Assembly: GCA_016793015.1 (NCBI GenBank)
Contig: JAEUJD010000118.1
Span: forward strand, 1-52,944
Origin: Phycisphaerales bacterium
GTDB taxonomy: Bacteria; Planctomycetota; Phycisphaerae; Phycisphaerales; UBA1924
Length of the DNA stretch: 52,944 nt
Direction: 5' to 3'
Position numbers and translations under genes: made by a program. The notes under the pieces were generated by a model that saw only the letters and a list, made by a program, of their open reading frames with translations, did no database searches and was not told where the DNA came from. Below are positions 17,132 to 26,298 of this stretch, in pieces (within the stretch, counting starts at the first letter, position 1; each line of letters starts with the position of its first letter).

Positions 17132-17374
17132 GGAGAACGCGGAGTTGCGGAGAGTGCGGAGTGGCGCGGAGGAAAAGAGGAGGTGGAGAAGAGCAGAAGT
17201 TCCGGCAGGCGGAATGCCGGCGACCGATTGGTGCGATCACGGGCGAACCGGCGCCTGGCAAGGAGTTCTCTCGACCCTTCAGGACCGGCGATTGGTTCCT
17301 GAATTTACTTCCAGTTCTGTTCCTGCGAACATCTCCGCGCGACACCGCACTCTCCGCAACTCCGCGTTCTCTCC
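17132..17374. repeat. Palindromic element with ~40-bp inverted arms
   Basis: Left arm 17132-17171 (includes GAACGCGGAGTTGCGGAGAG) and right arm 17333-17374 are near-perfect inverted copies enclosing about 160 bases with no gene. It fills most of the 337-base gap between the zinc-ribbon gene and rny. Confidence 0.8.
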
Positions 17375-17393
17375 ATTCTCGCGGATTGCGTCT

Positions 17394-18974
17394 CTAGCGC
17401 GCGACTTCGATCGCGCGGGTCTCGCGCAGCACCGTCACCTTGATCTCACCGGGGAAGGTCATTTCTTCGCTGACGCGCTTGGCGATTTTGTGGGCGATAA
17501 GGAAGGCCTCGTCGTCGTTGACGCGGTTGGCATCGACCATGACGCGGACCTCGCGGCCGGCCTGGATCGCGTGGGCTTCGTTCACGCCTCGGAAACCAAG
17601 AGCGATGTCCTGGAGCTCGGTGAGGCGCTGGACGTACTTCTCCATGCTCTCGCGGCGGGCGCCGGGGCGGGCGGAGGAAACGGCGTCTGCCGCCATGACG
17701 ATGGGCGTGTAGAAACTTGTGCTCGGGATGTCGGCGTGGTGACCACCGATGGCGTTGAGGACGGGTTCCTTCTCGCCGAACTGGCGGGCGAAGTCCATGC
17801 CGATTTTCGGGTGGCCGCCTTCCATTTCGTGGTCCATGGCCTTGCCGATGTCGTGCAGGAAGCCGCAGCGACGGGCGATGGTGCCGTCGAGGCCGAGCTG
17901 ATCGGCGATGACCTGGCAGAGATAAGCGACTTCGATCGAGTGGCGGAGCACGTTCTGGCCGTAGCTGGTGCGGTAGGCGAGTTTGCCCATCGCTTCGCTG
18001 ACCTTGGGGTGGATGCCCCGCAGGTTGACCTCGAGCACGGCGTCGCGGCCGAACTTGAGCACCTTGTCGTTGATCTCGCTCTTGACCTTCTCGACGACTT
18101 CTTCGATGCGGGTCGGGTGCATGCGGCCATCGGCGATGAGGCGCTCGAGCGACTCGACAGCGACGGCCTGGCGGATCTTGTCGAAGCAGGAGACGACGAT
18201 GACGCCGGGGGTGTCGTCAACGATGATGTCGGCGCCGGTCACTTTTTCGATTGCCCGGATGTTGCGGCCTTCGCGCCCGATGATGCGGCCCTTCATGTCG
18301 TCGGAGGGGATGGCGACGGTGCGGACGGTGGATTCCGATGTGTGCTCGGTCGCGTAGCGCTGGACGGCCATCAGCGTGATCTCGCGTGACTTTTCCTTGG
18401 CTTCGGTCTCGGCGGTCTCGATCATCTTGCGGACGATCTTCGCGGCGTCGTGGCGGGCATCTTCTTCGACCTTGACCAGAAGCTCGGACTTGGCCTGATC
18501 GGGCGTGAGGCCGGTCATCTGGAAGAGCTTGTCTTTCTGCTCCTGGATGACGCGTTCGAGATCGGCCTGACGAGATTGAATGCTTTGCTCGCGGCCCTTG
18601 AGTTGCTCTGCCTGGCGGGTCAAATTCTGATCTTTGAGCGTGAGGGCTTCTTCCTTGCGGTCGAAGAGGTCTTCGCGCTTCTGCAGGCGGCGCTCGGCTT
18701 CGCGGACCTCGTTGCGGCCGTCTTCGATTTCCTTCTCGATGGTGGCTTTGCGTTCGAGGAGGGATTTGTCGGATTCGACGCGGACTTTTTCTGCCGCGGC
18801 ACGGGCTTCGGACTCGGCCCGCGCGATGGTCTCGGCGACTTTGGCTTTGGCGCTGGCCTGGGCCTGTGAGGCGATGAATTTGTTGATGACAAAGCCGAGG
18901 ATCGCGCCGACAAGGAGCGCGCCGGCAGCGATCGCGCCCGTCAGGGCACCACCATCAAGAGCAAGAGTCGGCAT
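17394..18974 (-). CDS. rny: Ribonuclease Y
   Basis: 526-residue membrane-anchored endoribonuclease that starts mRNA decay. Domains: N-terminal transmembrane helix (about 11-33), a long charged coiled coil (about 40-190), a KH domain with MKGRIIGREGRNIRAIEK near 230, and an HD domain with HSIEVAYLCQ and GFLHDIGKAMDHE carrying the metal ligands, ending ETRAIEVAR. Length and order match the family (about 520). AGGAGG precedes the ATG. Downstream on the minus strand is the palindromic element, upstream a 536-base divergent gap. Confidence 0.96.
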   Translation of the reverse strand: MPTLALDGGALTGAIAAGALLVGAILGFVINKFIASQAQASAKAKVAETIARAESEARAAAEKVRVESDKSLLERKATIEKEIEDGRNEVREAERRLQKREDLFDRKEEALTLKDQNLTRQAEQLKGREQSIQSRQADLERVIQEQKDKLFQMTGLTPDQAKSELLVKVEEDARHDAAKIVRKMIETAETEAKEKSREITLMAVQRYATEHTSESTVRTVAIPSDDMKGRIIGREGRNIRAIEKVTGADIIVDDTPGVIVVSCFDKIRQAVAVESLERLIADGRMHPTRIEEVVEKVKSEINDKVLKFGRDAVLEVNLRGIHPKVSEAMGKLAYRTSYGQNVLRHSIEVAYLCQVIADQLGLDGTIARRCGFLHDIGKAMDHEMEGGHPKIGMDFARQFGEKEPVLNAIGGHHADIPSTSFYTPIVMAADAVSSARPGARRESMEKYVQRLTELQDIALGFRGVNEAHAIQAGREVRVMVDANRVNDDEAFLIAHKIAKRVSEEMTFPGEIKVTVLRETRAIEVAR

Positions 18975-19510
18975 CGGACGATCCTCCTATCGAGGACCGA
19001 CCGGAATCGTGTTCGGGAAAAGGCGATCACCCAACGTGTGCGGCAGCGCGTCTCCGCGCTCGGAGCTGGGAAGAACCAGAGCTGGGAAAAACTGGTTCTT
19101 TGCGTCGATCCTGCTGAAAGCTCCCGCTGGCCGCACTTCATTCGGGGACGTCTGGCTTCGGACGCTGTGGGCGGGTAGCAGGCCTGTCGCCCGGTCGCGC
19201 TCGGAGGAGCGTCGATGGACTTGGCGGGTACTTCGCTTGAGCGGTCGAACCCGGACTTCCCGGCTTCGTTCTATCGCTTCGCCTGATTCCTGAAAATGAT
19301 CCCGAGTCGTTTACTGGTTGAGAAGGTCGGACTTTGTCCGGCTCGCGCCGGAACTCGACTCTATCGTACCGCGATCCGCGGGGCCGTGTTCCGGATTTCG
19401 GGGGTTGAGCCGATATTGATTCGGGCGCCGGGTTCGACCGGCGGGCGGAAATTGCCGAAGACCCCATCCCCTGACCGATTGCTACCAGACCGATTATGGA
19501 GACTCGCCGA
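18975..19510. other. Divergent intergenic region, 536 bp
   Basis: Separates rny (minus) from the lipoprotein gene (plus). Apart from the rny ribosome-binding site next to its start, no gene, clear promoter pair or strong hairpin stands out; open frames crossing it show no protein-like features. Confidence 0.4.
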
Positions 19511-20392
19511 ATGCGAAGCCTTGTCCGCCTTGCCCGAGATTCTGCCCGTGACTTTGCCCGGCGTCCTCTGGCGCTGCTGACCTGTGCGCTTGCCTGCGGC
19601 CTTTTGCTCGTGCAGGTCGGCTGCGCCTCGCGTGGAGACGCGGTCGCGATCAGCGGGGTCGAGGTGCTGGAGCACACGCCGACGATCGGGCTGGATGTCG
19701 AGAACGTTCGGGGCGCGGTCCTCATCAATGTGAATCCGAAGATTTCCGCCCCGCGCGTGGTTGCCTATGCGGGCACGCGCCGGGGTCAGCCCGCCGAAAA
19801 CCGCAGCGCGGACAAGTGGGTCACTGCGCAGATCACCGAGTCGGATGGGCGGGCCGTTCTGGCTGTTCGCAGCGTGCCCTACGACGGCGTGGAAGATTTG
19901 TGGGTTCAGGTTGCGATCGAAGTGCCCTCGTGCGATGGGCTTCGCGTGCGGAACTCGGACGGCACGGTGGATGCCCGGGGCGTGAACGGTGCGATCACGA
20001 TCGAGAACGGCGGCGCGGGCCGACCGGGCGGTTATGTGTACATCGCCCCCGGCAAGCCCACCACATCGCCCATCAGCATTACGACCGCTTCGGGTGATAT
20101 CGAGCTTGTGCTGCCATCGGAATCGACCGGAAATGTTGAGCTCATCTCGGCCAATGGCAAGCTCGCGGCGATCGTCGCCTGGACGGGCCAGATCACCAAC
20201 AGCGTGATCAAGCCCGGCATGTACACCGGGATCCTCAACTGGGGAACCAACCCGATCCGCCTCAAGACCGGCGAGGGCGAAGTGCGGATGCACATCGGCC
20301 CCTACCGCTTCGGGAATCCGCAAATCCGGTATTACAACAACTGGTGGTTCTCGAGCATCGAACGCACGGGCGACGTGATCCGGCGGGCCTGA
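19511..20392 (+). CDS. Putative lipoprotein with DUF4097-like beta-helix region
   Basis: 293-residue exported lipoprotein. Basic n-region, hydrophobic core and lipobox LLVQVGC. The mature part alternates short strands with Gly/Asn turns (LRVRNSDGTVDARGVNGAITIENGG, then SITTASGDIELVLP), the pattern of DUF4097-like adhesin folds; family assignment is by pattern only. The ATG at 19511 has GGAG nine bases upstream; an ATG 15 bases earlier lacks one. It stands alone between divergent rny and a strong terminator. Confidence 0.72.
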   Translation: MRSLVRLARDSARDFARRPLALLTCALACGLLLVQVGCASRGDAVAISGVEVLEHTPTIGLDVENVRGAVLINVNPKISAPRVVAYAGTRRGQPAENRSADKWVTAQITESDGRAVLAVRSVPYDGVEDLWVQVAIEVPSCDGLRVRNSDGTVDARGVNGAITIENGGAGRPGGYVYIAPGKPTTSPISITTASGDIELVLPSESTGNVELISANGKLAAIVAWTGQITNSVIKPGMYTGILNWGTNPIRLKTGEGEVRMHIGPYRFGNPQIRYYNNWWFSSIERTGDVIRRA

Positions 20393-20419
20393 TCGCTCGA
20401 CAACCCAGGGACTGATCGA

Positions 20420-20446
20420 GCGACCGTCGTGGACGGTCGCTTTTTC
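20420..20446 (+). terminator. Intrinsic terminator of the DUF4097-like lipoprotein gene
   Basis: GCGACCGTC-GTG-GACGGTCGC followed immediately by TTTTTCTTT, 27 bases past the stop codon. Confidence 0.88.
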
Positions 20447-20520
20447 TTTGGAAGAGCAGATCAATGTGAATGAGAAGCCGCGCAACGCCGGCGCGGCTTC
20501 CGGAAACCGGGCGTTCGGGG

Positions 20521-21357
20521 TCAGGCGGCCTTGCGTGACGACATCTGCTTGTCCTGGAGCGTCTGCACGTAGTTCACGAGCATGTCTGAGACAAACGGCC
20601 GGTAGGCCGCGTGGAACGCGAACTCGAACGAGACGCCCGCATAGACATCCTGTTCGTGATTCAGATGCGTGTGGACGATGCGCGCCGTGACGCCGAGCGG
20701 GGCCGGCATTTCCGGGCGGAGATCGAACCGGGCCCAGATGAGTTTGGAGCGATTGACGCCGCTGGTTTCGGTGCGGGGGACGAGCAGACCCACGCCGCCC
20801 CCACCGATATTGAGAAGCCGGGCCTTGAAGACCGGTCCGACTTCGGGCATGAGGGTCGAATTGCCGCCTTTGTGCATCGATTCGCGACAGGCGATTTCCG
20901 CCGGGATTGCCGACATCGGATCGAGCAGCGGGAAGCAATCGACCTCGGGCAGACGCACCTCGGCCGTGGCAACACGGAGGAACTGACGGCGCTGGCAGCG
21001 CTCGACATCTTCGGGCATTTGGAGGCGCAGCGCGGGCATCATGCCACGCGGGCCGGGAGTGGTTGTCATGCCGAGCGTCTTGGAGCGGAACATCCAGCGA
21101 TTCTGGCCGACGGAAAGAATGCCGACGACTTCGACACCTTCGCCGAGGTGGATCGCGTTGCCCATGGCAACCGGTGCCTCGACCACGAGTTCTGCATCGT
21201 CGAAGCGGATCACGCGGACGCGCCAGACGAGATCGCCGCTGTTGGCCTCGGGGTCGATCCCCGGGCGGGCAACGGTGAACTCGATGCCGCCACTGCGGTC
21301 CTTGATCTGCTGAAGGCTGTCACGCCAACGTTCGGTTCTCGAGCGGCTTGCAGGCAC
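20521..21357 (-). CDS. PilZ-domain protein, YcgR-like (c-di-GMP receptor)
   Basis: 278 residues. The N-terminal half is a YcgR-type beta barrel (GEGVEVVGILSVGQNRWMFRS), followed by a PilZ domain beginning with the c-di-GMP-binding RRQFLR (residues 124-129) and the glycine-rich NIGGGGVGLLVP in place of the usual D/NxSxxG. Likely cytosolic, coupling c-di-GMP to motility or surface functions. A GTG start at 21357 is chosen because AGGAG lies seven bases upstream; the ATG further upstream lacks a site. No flagellar genes are nearby. Confidence 0.85.
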   Translation of the reverse strand: MPASRSRTERWRDSLQQIKDRSGGIEFTVARPGIDPEANSGDLVWRVRVIRFDDAELVVEAPVAMGNAIHLGEGVEVVGILSVGQNRWMFRSKTLGMTTTPGPRGMMPALRLQMPEDVERCQRRQFLRVATAEVRLPEVDCFPLLDPMSAIPAEIACRESMHKGGNSTLMPEVGPVFKARLLNIGGGGVGLLVPRTETSGVNRSKLIWARFDLRPEMPAPLGVTARIVHTHLNHEQDVYAGVSFEFAFHAAYRPFVSDMLVNYVQTLQDKQMSSRKAA

Positions 21358-21518
21358 GTTTGCTCTCCTGAGAAGGAATCGCAGGAGCATCGGCGTCGCG
21401 GGGGTGTGGGTTGACGTGCAAAGCCGAGAGGTGGTGTTTTCGGACCGGCAACGCCCCTACGACCCACGCGGGATTGCCCAACCAGCCACGCAGGAGATCG
21501 CTGCGCGACCGGGATGTT

Positions 21519-21920
21519 TCACTTCACGTCGCGAACGATGACAAGCACCTGCTTGCCGGTGGCGGGGAAAAAGATCCTGCCGCGGCTGATGCGCTTATCG
21601 GCTGTGGTCGCGGTCACGACCATTTCATAGCGCTCGGCATCTTTGTTGGTGATCGGGATCTTGAATTCGCCAGTCGGCTCGGAGACTCCGGTGCCGACGA
21701 TCGGGCCGCTCTGGCCTTCGCCCGCGAAGCGGCGAACGACGACGGATGTGCCCCCGATGCCGTCGGTCTTGAATCGAGGGTCGTTGTCTTCGAGCACCGT
21801 GACGACGTTGGCGGGGCCACCGATGACGCGGCCGGAGAAGGTGCTGGTGCTCTCACAGCCCCAGCCCGCGAGCGTGAGTGAAGCGAGAAGGGGAAGGGCG
21901 AATCGAGCGGGAAATGACAT
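21519..21920 (-). CDS. Small hypothetical lipoprotein
   Basis: 133-residue protein with signal peptide MSFPARFALPLLASLTLAGWGC; the Cys after AGWG is a plausible lipidation site. The mature part looks like a single transthyretin/carboxypeptidase-regulatory-like beta sandwich (VIGGPANVVTVLEDNDPRF, TGVSEPTGEFKIPI), common in planctomycete surface proteins. A GTG 33 bases upstream is an alternative start. It lies 45 bases downstream of scpB on the same strand, possibly cotranscribed. Confidence 0.68.
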   Translation of the reverse strand: MSFPARFALPLLASLTLAGWGCESTSTFSGRVIGGPANVVTVLEDNDPRFKTDGIGGTSVVVRRFAGEGQSGPIVGTGVSEPTGEFKIPITNKDAERYEMVVTATTADKRISRGRIFFPATGKQVLVIVRDVK

Positions 21921-21965
21921 TTTCGACTTGGTCGTCACGGGGGAAGGCTCCACGCGAGCCGCGAA

Positions 21966-22664
21966 TCAGAGCGCGGCTTTGAGTTCTTCGGGGCTGGGCA
22001 GGTCGGCCGTCGAGGCGAGGCCGAAATGATCGAGAAATTGGCGGGTCGTTCCGTAGAGGAGCGGGCGACCGAGTTCTTCGGCGCGGCCACGGATGCCGAC
22101 GAGGTGGCGATCGATGAGGCTTTTGAGGACTTCGCCGCAGGAGACACCACGGATCGATTCGAGCTCGGCACGCGTGATCGGCTGGCGATACGCGATGATC
22201 GCGAGCGTTTCGACGGCGGCCTTGGAGAGGCGCGTCTGCTGGCGATCTTTGTGGAAGCGAGCGAGGGTTGGAGCAAACGCGGGCTGCGTCATGACGCGCA
22301 GGCCGCCAGCGACGCGCTCAATACGGAACGAGCGGGATGAGGCTTGGTACTCGGCGTTGAGTGCCGCGACGAGTTGCTCGATGATGCGTTCGGCGGATTC
22401 GACGACGGCGGAGCGCTTGGCGCTTGCCCGCTTTTGAGTTTCGGTCGGCTCGCCATCGGACTTGGCCGGGGATTCGGGCTTGTCTTCGGGGATGAGGCCG
22501 AGAGCGCGTCCGGCCTTCTCGGCGGGAATCGGCCTGTCGATACTGAGCAGCAACGCCTCGAGATGACCCTTGAGGTGGATCAACTCCGGCGGAAGAGACG
22601 CTTCTGAAGGCGTCTCGGCGGCGGATTCTGGTTGGTGATTCTCTGTGACGTCCGTGTCTTTCAT
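21966..22664 (-). CDS. scpB: Segregation and condensation protein B
   Basis: 232-residue ScpB, the winged-helix kleisin-associated subunit of the SMC condensin that organises chromosomes. Seen: HLKGHLEALLLSIDRPIPAEKAGRALG, VAGGLRVMTQPAFAPTLARF, and the hallmark AVETLAIIAYRQPITRAELESIRGV, followed by GRPLLYGTT and FLDHFGL. An acidic spacer (about residues 52-75) interrupts the first winged helix. ATG 22664 has GAGG eight bases upstream. scpA is not in the window; the upstream neighbour is the B12/MeaB fusion, 89 bases away. Confidence 0.94.
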   Translation of the reverse strand: MKDTDVTENHQPESAAETPSEASLPPELIHLKGHLEALLLSIDRPIPAEKAGRALGLIPEDKPESPAKSDGEPTETQKRASAKRSAVVESAERIIEQLVAALNAEYQASSRSFRIERVAGGLRVMTQPAFAPTLARFHKDRQQTRLSKAAVETLAIIAYRQPITRAELESIRGVSCGEVLKSLIDRHLVGIRGRAEELGRPLLYGTTRQFLDHFGLASTADLPSPEELKAAL

Positions 22665-22753
22665 GCGTGTGGCCTCTTCCGTGAGGAACCAGACAGTATC
22701 AGATCGGCACGCTCCCCGCGCCGGCTGGATTCCCCGTGTTCGGCGAAAATCCC

Positions 22754-23917
22754 TTAGCCAAGCAACGCGTCCAGAAGCTCCGGAATGCCCTGAGCCCGGG
22801 TGGCGATGGTCTCGACGATCGGCCGCTTGCCGGCAACGTCCTTGAGGTCGCGGACCAGTTCGTTCTCGCCCGGGTGATCGGCCTTGTTGCAGACGAAAAC
22901 GTCGGCGATTTCCAGGATTCCGGCCTTGTCCATCTGCACGGCATCTCCCATGCCGGGGGTGAGGACGACGGCGGTGAAATCGACGTGCTGGCGGATGCGG
23001 GTCTCGTTCTGGCCCGCCCCCACTGTCTCGACGAAGAGGGTGTCGAAGGCGAGATCGGGGCTCTCGTGAGCGCCGCCGATGAGTTCGACGATTTCGGGGA
23101 GGGCGTGGTAGTCCTCGCCACTGATCGCGAGGCTGCGGTAGTAGACGCTCTCGCCCAGGTTGTTGAAATCGACGCGGAGGCGATCGCCCAGGAGCGCGCC
23201 GCTGGTGATCGGGCTCATGGGGTCGAAGGCGATGACGGCGCAGCGGCCGCGGCATTTGGGGTTGGTGCCTTCCTTGGCGCGACGGGTGAACTCGCCGACG
23301 AGTTGAGCGACAAGCGTCGACTTGCCGGCGCCCGGTGAGCCGGTGATCCCGATGACGCGGCGCGGGCGCTTTCGCGTCGCGCCCGCGTGGGGCTTTTTGT
23401 TGTCGTGAACAAGCGAGATATCGCGTGCGAGCTGGGCGGTTCCGTCGGTGATCTTCTCGGGCCGGGGCTTGGTCGCTTCGCGCACGGCGTTGACGATGTC
23501 GAGCAGGCCCGTGCCCGTCGTGAAGCACTTTGCGACGCCGGCTTTGGCGAGCGTCGCGAGATCTTCCTGAGGCAGGATGCCCCCCATGTAGACCGGCAGG
23601 TCGGGGCGGCCGACATCCTTCAGTGCCTTGATGAGGTTCGGCCCGAGCACCAGGTGCGAGTTGCTCATCATCGATGCCGCGATCACGTCGCAGTCTTCAT
23701 CGCGGGCGGAGATCGCGAGGCTCTTTGGGGTCTGCCAGAGTCCGGAGTAGATCACGTGGACGCCCGAATCGCGGAGAGCGCGGGCGATCACCTTGACGCC
23801 CCGATCGTGCCCGTCGAGGCCCATCTTTCCCAGCAGCACGCGTGGCCGGTGAGGCAGATCGGCGCATCGGTCTTTCTTCTCGAACTCGGTTGTGGCGGTA
23901 TTCAGCGCGGTGGTCAT
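22754..23917 (-). CDS. Cobalamin-binding domain fused to MeaB/ArgK-type GTPase
   Basis: 387 residues combining two parts. Residues ~24-150 are a B12-binding domain of methylmalonyl-CoA mutase type: LGKMGLDGHDRGVKVIA with the axial His37, MSNSHLVLGPNLI and YMGGILP. Residues ~185-387 are a MeaB-type G3E GTPase: P-loop GSPGAGKS (193-200), AFDPMSPITSGALLGDR, FVETVGAGQNE and NKAD. MeaB-type proteins protect and reload B12 mutases. The order equals the N-terminal part of the fused mutase IcmF, but the catalytic mutase domain is missing: the stop comes right after the GTPase. The mutase large subunit is presumably elsewhere, perhaps lacking its own B12 domain. Confidence 0.9.
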   Translation of the reverse strand: MTTALNTATTEFEKKDRCADLPHRPRVLLGKMGLDGHDRGVKVIARALRDSGVHVIYSGLWQTPKSLAISARDEDCDVIAASMMSNSHLVLGPNLIKALKDVGRPDLPVYMGGILPQEDLATLAKAGVAKCFTTGTGLLDIVNAVREATKPRPEKITDGTAQLARDISLVHDNKKPHAGATRKRPRRVIGITGSPGAGKSTLVAQLVGEFTRRAKEGTNPKCRGRCAVIAFDPMSPITSGALLGDRLRVDFNNLGESVYYRSLAISGEDYHALPEIVELIGGAHESPDLAFDTLFVETVGAGQNETRIRQHVDFTAVVLTPGMGDAVQMDKAGILEIADVFVCNKADHPGENELVRDLKDVAGKRPIVETIATRAQGIPELLDALLG

Positions 23918-24031
23918 GCGTTTTCGATTCTAAGCGGCGGATCGGGCGCGGCCATCCTGTCTGTCCCCGTGCCCAGCCACCTGCTCCAGTTTGCCAGGTT
24001 GGGTGGTGAAGTCTCGAAACTGCCGGTACGC

Positions 24032-24808
24032 TTGGGGACTATTCCGCCCCCTGACCCCACCCCCACCCTCGATCCCACACAGCCACACGCCCTCAGCCCG
24101 GCACAGAAGCTGTATCTCTGGCTTTCCGCCGTGAATGTCACGGCCTTGCTGCTCGCGAACATCCTGGGCGTCAAGCTCTTCTCGTTCGGCACGGGCTGGC
24201 ACTATTCCGACGGAACTCCGTTCAACATCGAGCACACGGTGGGCATGCTGCCCTTCCCGATTACGTTCCTGATCACCGACCTTTTGACCGAGTACTTCGG
24301 CAAGAAGGCGGCGCGGCATACCACGTACGTGGCCTTCGCCATGGCCGTGCTCGCATTCATTCTCATCAGCGTGGGGCGGAAGTTCCCGATTCTCGAAGGA
24401 ATCCCGGGGACGGCCAACGACGCGGCCTTCGAGAATATTTTTGGCTCCGCGACGCTCATGTACATCGCCTCGCTCGTCGCGTTCCTCTTCGGGTCGCTGC
24501 TCGACATCGTCATCTTCTCGGCCTTCAAGCGCATGACCGGCGGCAAGATGGTCTGGCTCCGCGCGACCGGCAGCACGATCATCAGCCAGATGTTCGATTC
24601 GCTGCTCGTCACATGGCTTTTCTTCTGGGCGTTCCCGAAATTGCTCGGTCAGCCCGCCGCGGACATCCACTTTGTCATGCGCACCGCCTTCACCGGCTAC
24701 ATCCTGAAGTTCATCATCGCGGTCGCGCTGACGCCGGGGATTTACATCGGGCGCTGGGCGATTGCCGAGTGGTTCGGCCTGCGTCCGGTCCCAGCGAACG
24801 AGGCGTAG
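24032..24808 (+). CDS. VUT family (YhhQ-like) queuosine precursor transporter
   Basis: About 258 residues with six hydrophobic segments; integral inner-membrane transporter of the VUT/QPTR family that imports queuine precursors (preQ0/preQ1) for tRNA modification. Seen: ALLLANILGVKLF, FPITFLITDLLTEYFGKKAAR (family signature with the acidic residues), TGGKMVWLRATGSTIISQMFDS and IYIGRWAIAEWF. The start is uncertain: TTG at 24032 begins a Pro-rich N-terminus before LSPAQKLYLWL; a GTG further upstream is possible. No Shine-Dalgarno site decides it. Confidence 0.85.
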   Translation: MGTIPPPDPTPTLDPTQPHALSPAQKLYLWLSAVNVTALLLANILGVKLFSFGTGWHYSDGTPFNIEHTVGMLPFPITFLITDLLTEYFGKKAARHTTYVAFAMAVLAFILISVGRKFPILEGIPGTANDAAFENIFGSATLMYIASLVAFLFGSLLDIVIFSAFKRMTGGKMVWLRATGSTIISQMFDSLLVTWLFFWAFPKLLGQPAADIHFVMRTAFTGYILKFIIAVALTPGIYIGRWAIAEWFGLRPVPANEA

Positions 24809-24815
24809 GCCCCAA

Positions 24816-25376
24816 TTACAGATGTCCGAGACGTGCCGCGAGCAGGATCGCGAGGATTGATTTGCCGTCTTCGAGCGCCCCGCCGGCGGCCATCGCGACG
24901 GCGTCCGGCGCTGGAACGAGTTCGACCTCAATCGACTCGTCTTCTTCGAGATCCTGCCCGACGTGCGTGAGACCGGTCGCGATGAACGTGTACATGCGCT
25001 CATCGGACATGCCGGGCGAGGGCAAAAACTCGACCAGTGGCTGAACTTTGGCAGCGCGATAGCCCGTCTCTTCGATCAATTCGCGACCGGCGCACACGAT
25101 CGGCTCTTCGCCTTTTTCGAGCGTGCCCGCCGGGATCTCGAGCAGCGGGCGGCCGATCGAGTACCGGTGATTCCGCACGAAGACGACGTGCTTCCCGCCT
25201 GCGGATTCGAGCACCGGCAGGATGACCGCGGCCCCGCCGTGACGGACAAGGTCGACTTCGAGCGTGCGGCCTCCGGGCATCTGGACCTTCACGAGCTCGA
25301 AGTCGAATTTGCGGCCATGGCGCACGGTCGTGCGCCCGATCTCGCGGATACCCTCGTCATCGCGCGGTGTGCTCAT
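24816..25376 (-). CDS. NUDIX hydrolase, ADP-ribose pyrophosphatase type
   Basis: 186 residues. The full Nudix box runs from Gly84 to Tyr106 (G-x5-E-x7-RELIEETGY). PLLEIPAGTLEKGE before it and LPSPGMSDERMYTFIA after it match the ADP-ribose pyrophosphatase subgroup, which hydrolyses ADP-ribose or related nucleotide sugars in the cytosol. ATG at 25376 begins MSTPRDDEG. The start lies 87 bases from the divergent ABC ATPase gene start; it converges with the transporter gene at 24808. Confidence 0.9.
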   Translation of the reverse strand: MSTPRDDEGIREIGRTTVRHGRKFDFELVKVQMPGGRTLEVDLVRHGGAAVILPVLESAGGKHVVFVRNHRYSIGRPLLEIPAGTLEKGEEPIVCAGRELIEETGYRAAKVQPLVEFLPSPGMSDERMYTFIATGLTHVGQDLEEDESIEVELVPAPDAVAMAAGGALEDGKSILAILLAARLGHL

Positions 25377-25462
25377 GGACCGAGCGTATCTCGATGCCGC
25401 CATCCGCAGCAAATTCCCGGTCGCCGGACATGTCGCCGGGCTCGATTCTCGAGGGCGGGCCG

Positions 25463-26251
25463 ATGTCGGCGGGAGTGAACCGCGCAAACCGGACCGGCAA
25501 GCCGATCATCCAGCTCCGGAGCGTGCACAAATCGTTCGGCAATCTGCACGTGCTGGCGGGCGTCGATCTGGATATTCCTGAGGGCAAGACAACGGTCGTG
25601 CTCGGGCCGTCGGGTTCGGGCAAGAGCGTGATGCTGAAGCACATTGTCGGGCTATTGAGGCCGGACAAGGGCGAGATCTTCTTCGACGGACAGCGGATCG
25701 ACAACCTGAAGGAACGTGATTTCACCGATGTGCGTCTGCAAGTCGGATTGCTCTTTCAGGGCGGCGCGCTCTTCGATTCGCTCACGGTGGAAGAAAACAT
25801 CGAGTTTCCGCTCCGCGAGCACACCAAGCTTTCGCGGGAGGAACGCCACGAGCGCGTCGGCAAGGCGCTCGAGGTGGTGGACTTGAAGGGCATGTTCAAG
25901 AAGCTGCCGGTGCAGTTGTCGGGCGGGCAGCGAAAGCGGGTGGCGCTGGCGCGGGCGATCGTGCTTCAGCCGCGGGTGGTTCTGTATGACGAACCGACTA
26001 CCGGGCTGGATCCGATCCGATCGGACGGCATCAACGAGTTGATCATCAAGCTGAGCAAGAACATGGGCGTGACGAGCATCGTGGTGACGCACGATCTGGT
26101 TTCGGCCAGGAAAGTGGCCGATCGTTGCGTCATGCTGCTGCACGGAAAGATCGCGGCAGACGGCACATACGACGAATTGGCCCGCCACGAGAACCAGCAG
26201 GTCAGCCACTTCTTCATGGGCCAATACGATCAGGAATACGAGAAGGACTGA
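25463..26251 (+). CDS. mlaF: ABC transporter ATPase, MlaF-type
   Basis: 262-residue ATPase of the Mla/MCE phospholipid transport family. Walker A GPSGSGKS (48-55), signature LSGGQRKRVALARA, Walker B VVLYDEPTTGLDP and switch VTHDL are intact; FQGGALFDSLTVEENIEFPL is characteristic of MlaF. ATG at 25463 (MSAGVNRANRTG) has GAGGG seven bases upstream; the upstream frame is not used. The mlaD gene begins 48 bases downstream, so the two form an operon. No MlaE permease gene is adjacent. Confidence 0.9.
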   Translation: MSAGVNRANRTGKPIIQLRSVHKSFGNLHVLAGVDLDIPEGKTTVVLGPSGSGKSVMLKHIVGLLRPDKGEIFFDGQRIDNLKERDFTDVRLQVGLLFQGGALFDSLTVEENIEFPLREHTKLSREERHERVGKALEVVDLKGMFKKLPVQLSGGQRKRVALARAIVLQPRVVLYDEPTTGLDPIRSDGINELIIKLSKNMGVTSIVVTHDLVSARKVADRCVMLLHGKIAADGTYDELARHENQQVSHFFMGQYDQEYEKD

Positions 26252-26298
26252 TTCCGAAAAAGTGGCCGGGATCGTTGGGCGGAATATTTGAGCGCAGC

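Noticed and set aside
17019..18389. A long plus-strand frame opposite rny
   Set aside because: Antisense shadow of a conserved gene, also running through the palindromic element.
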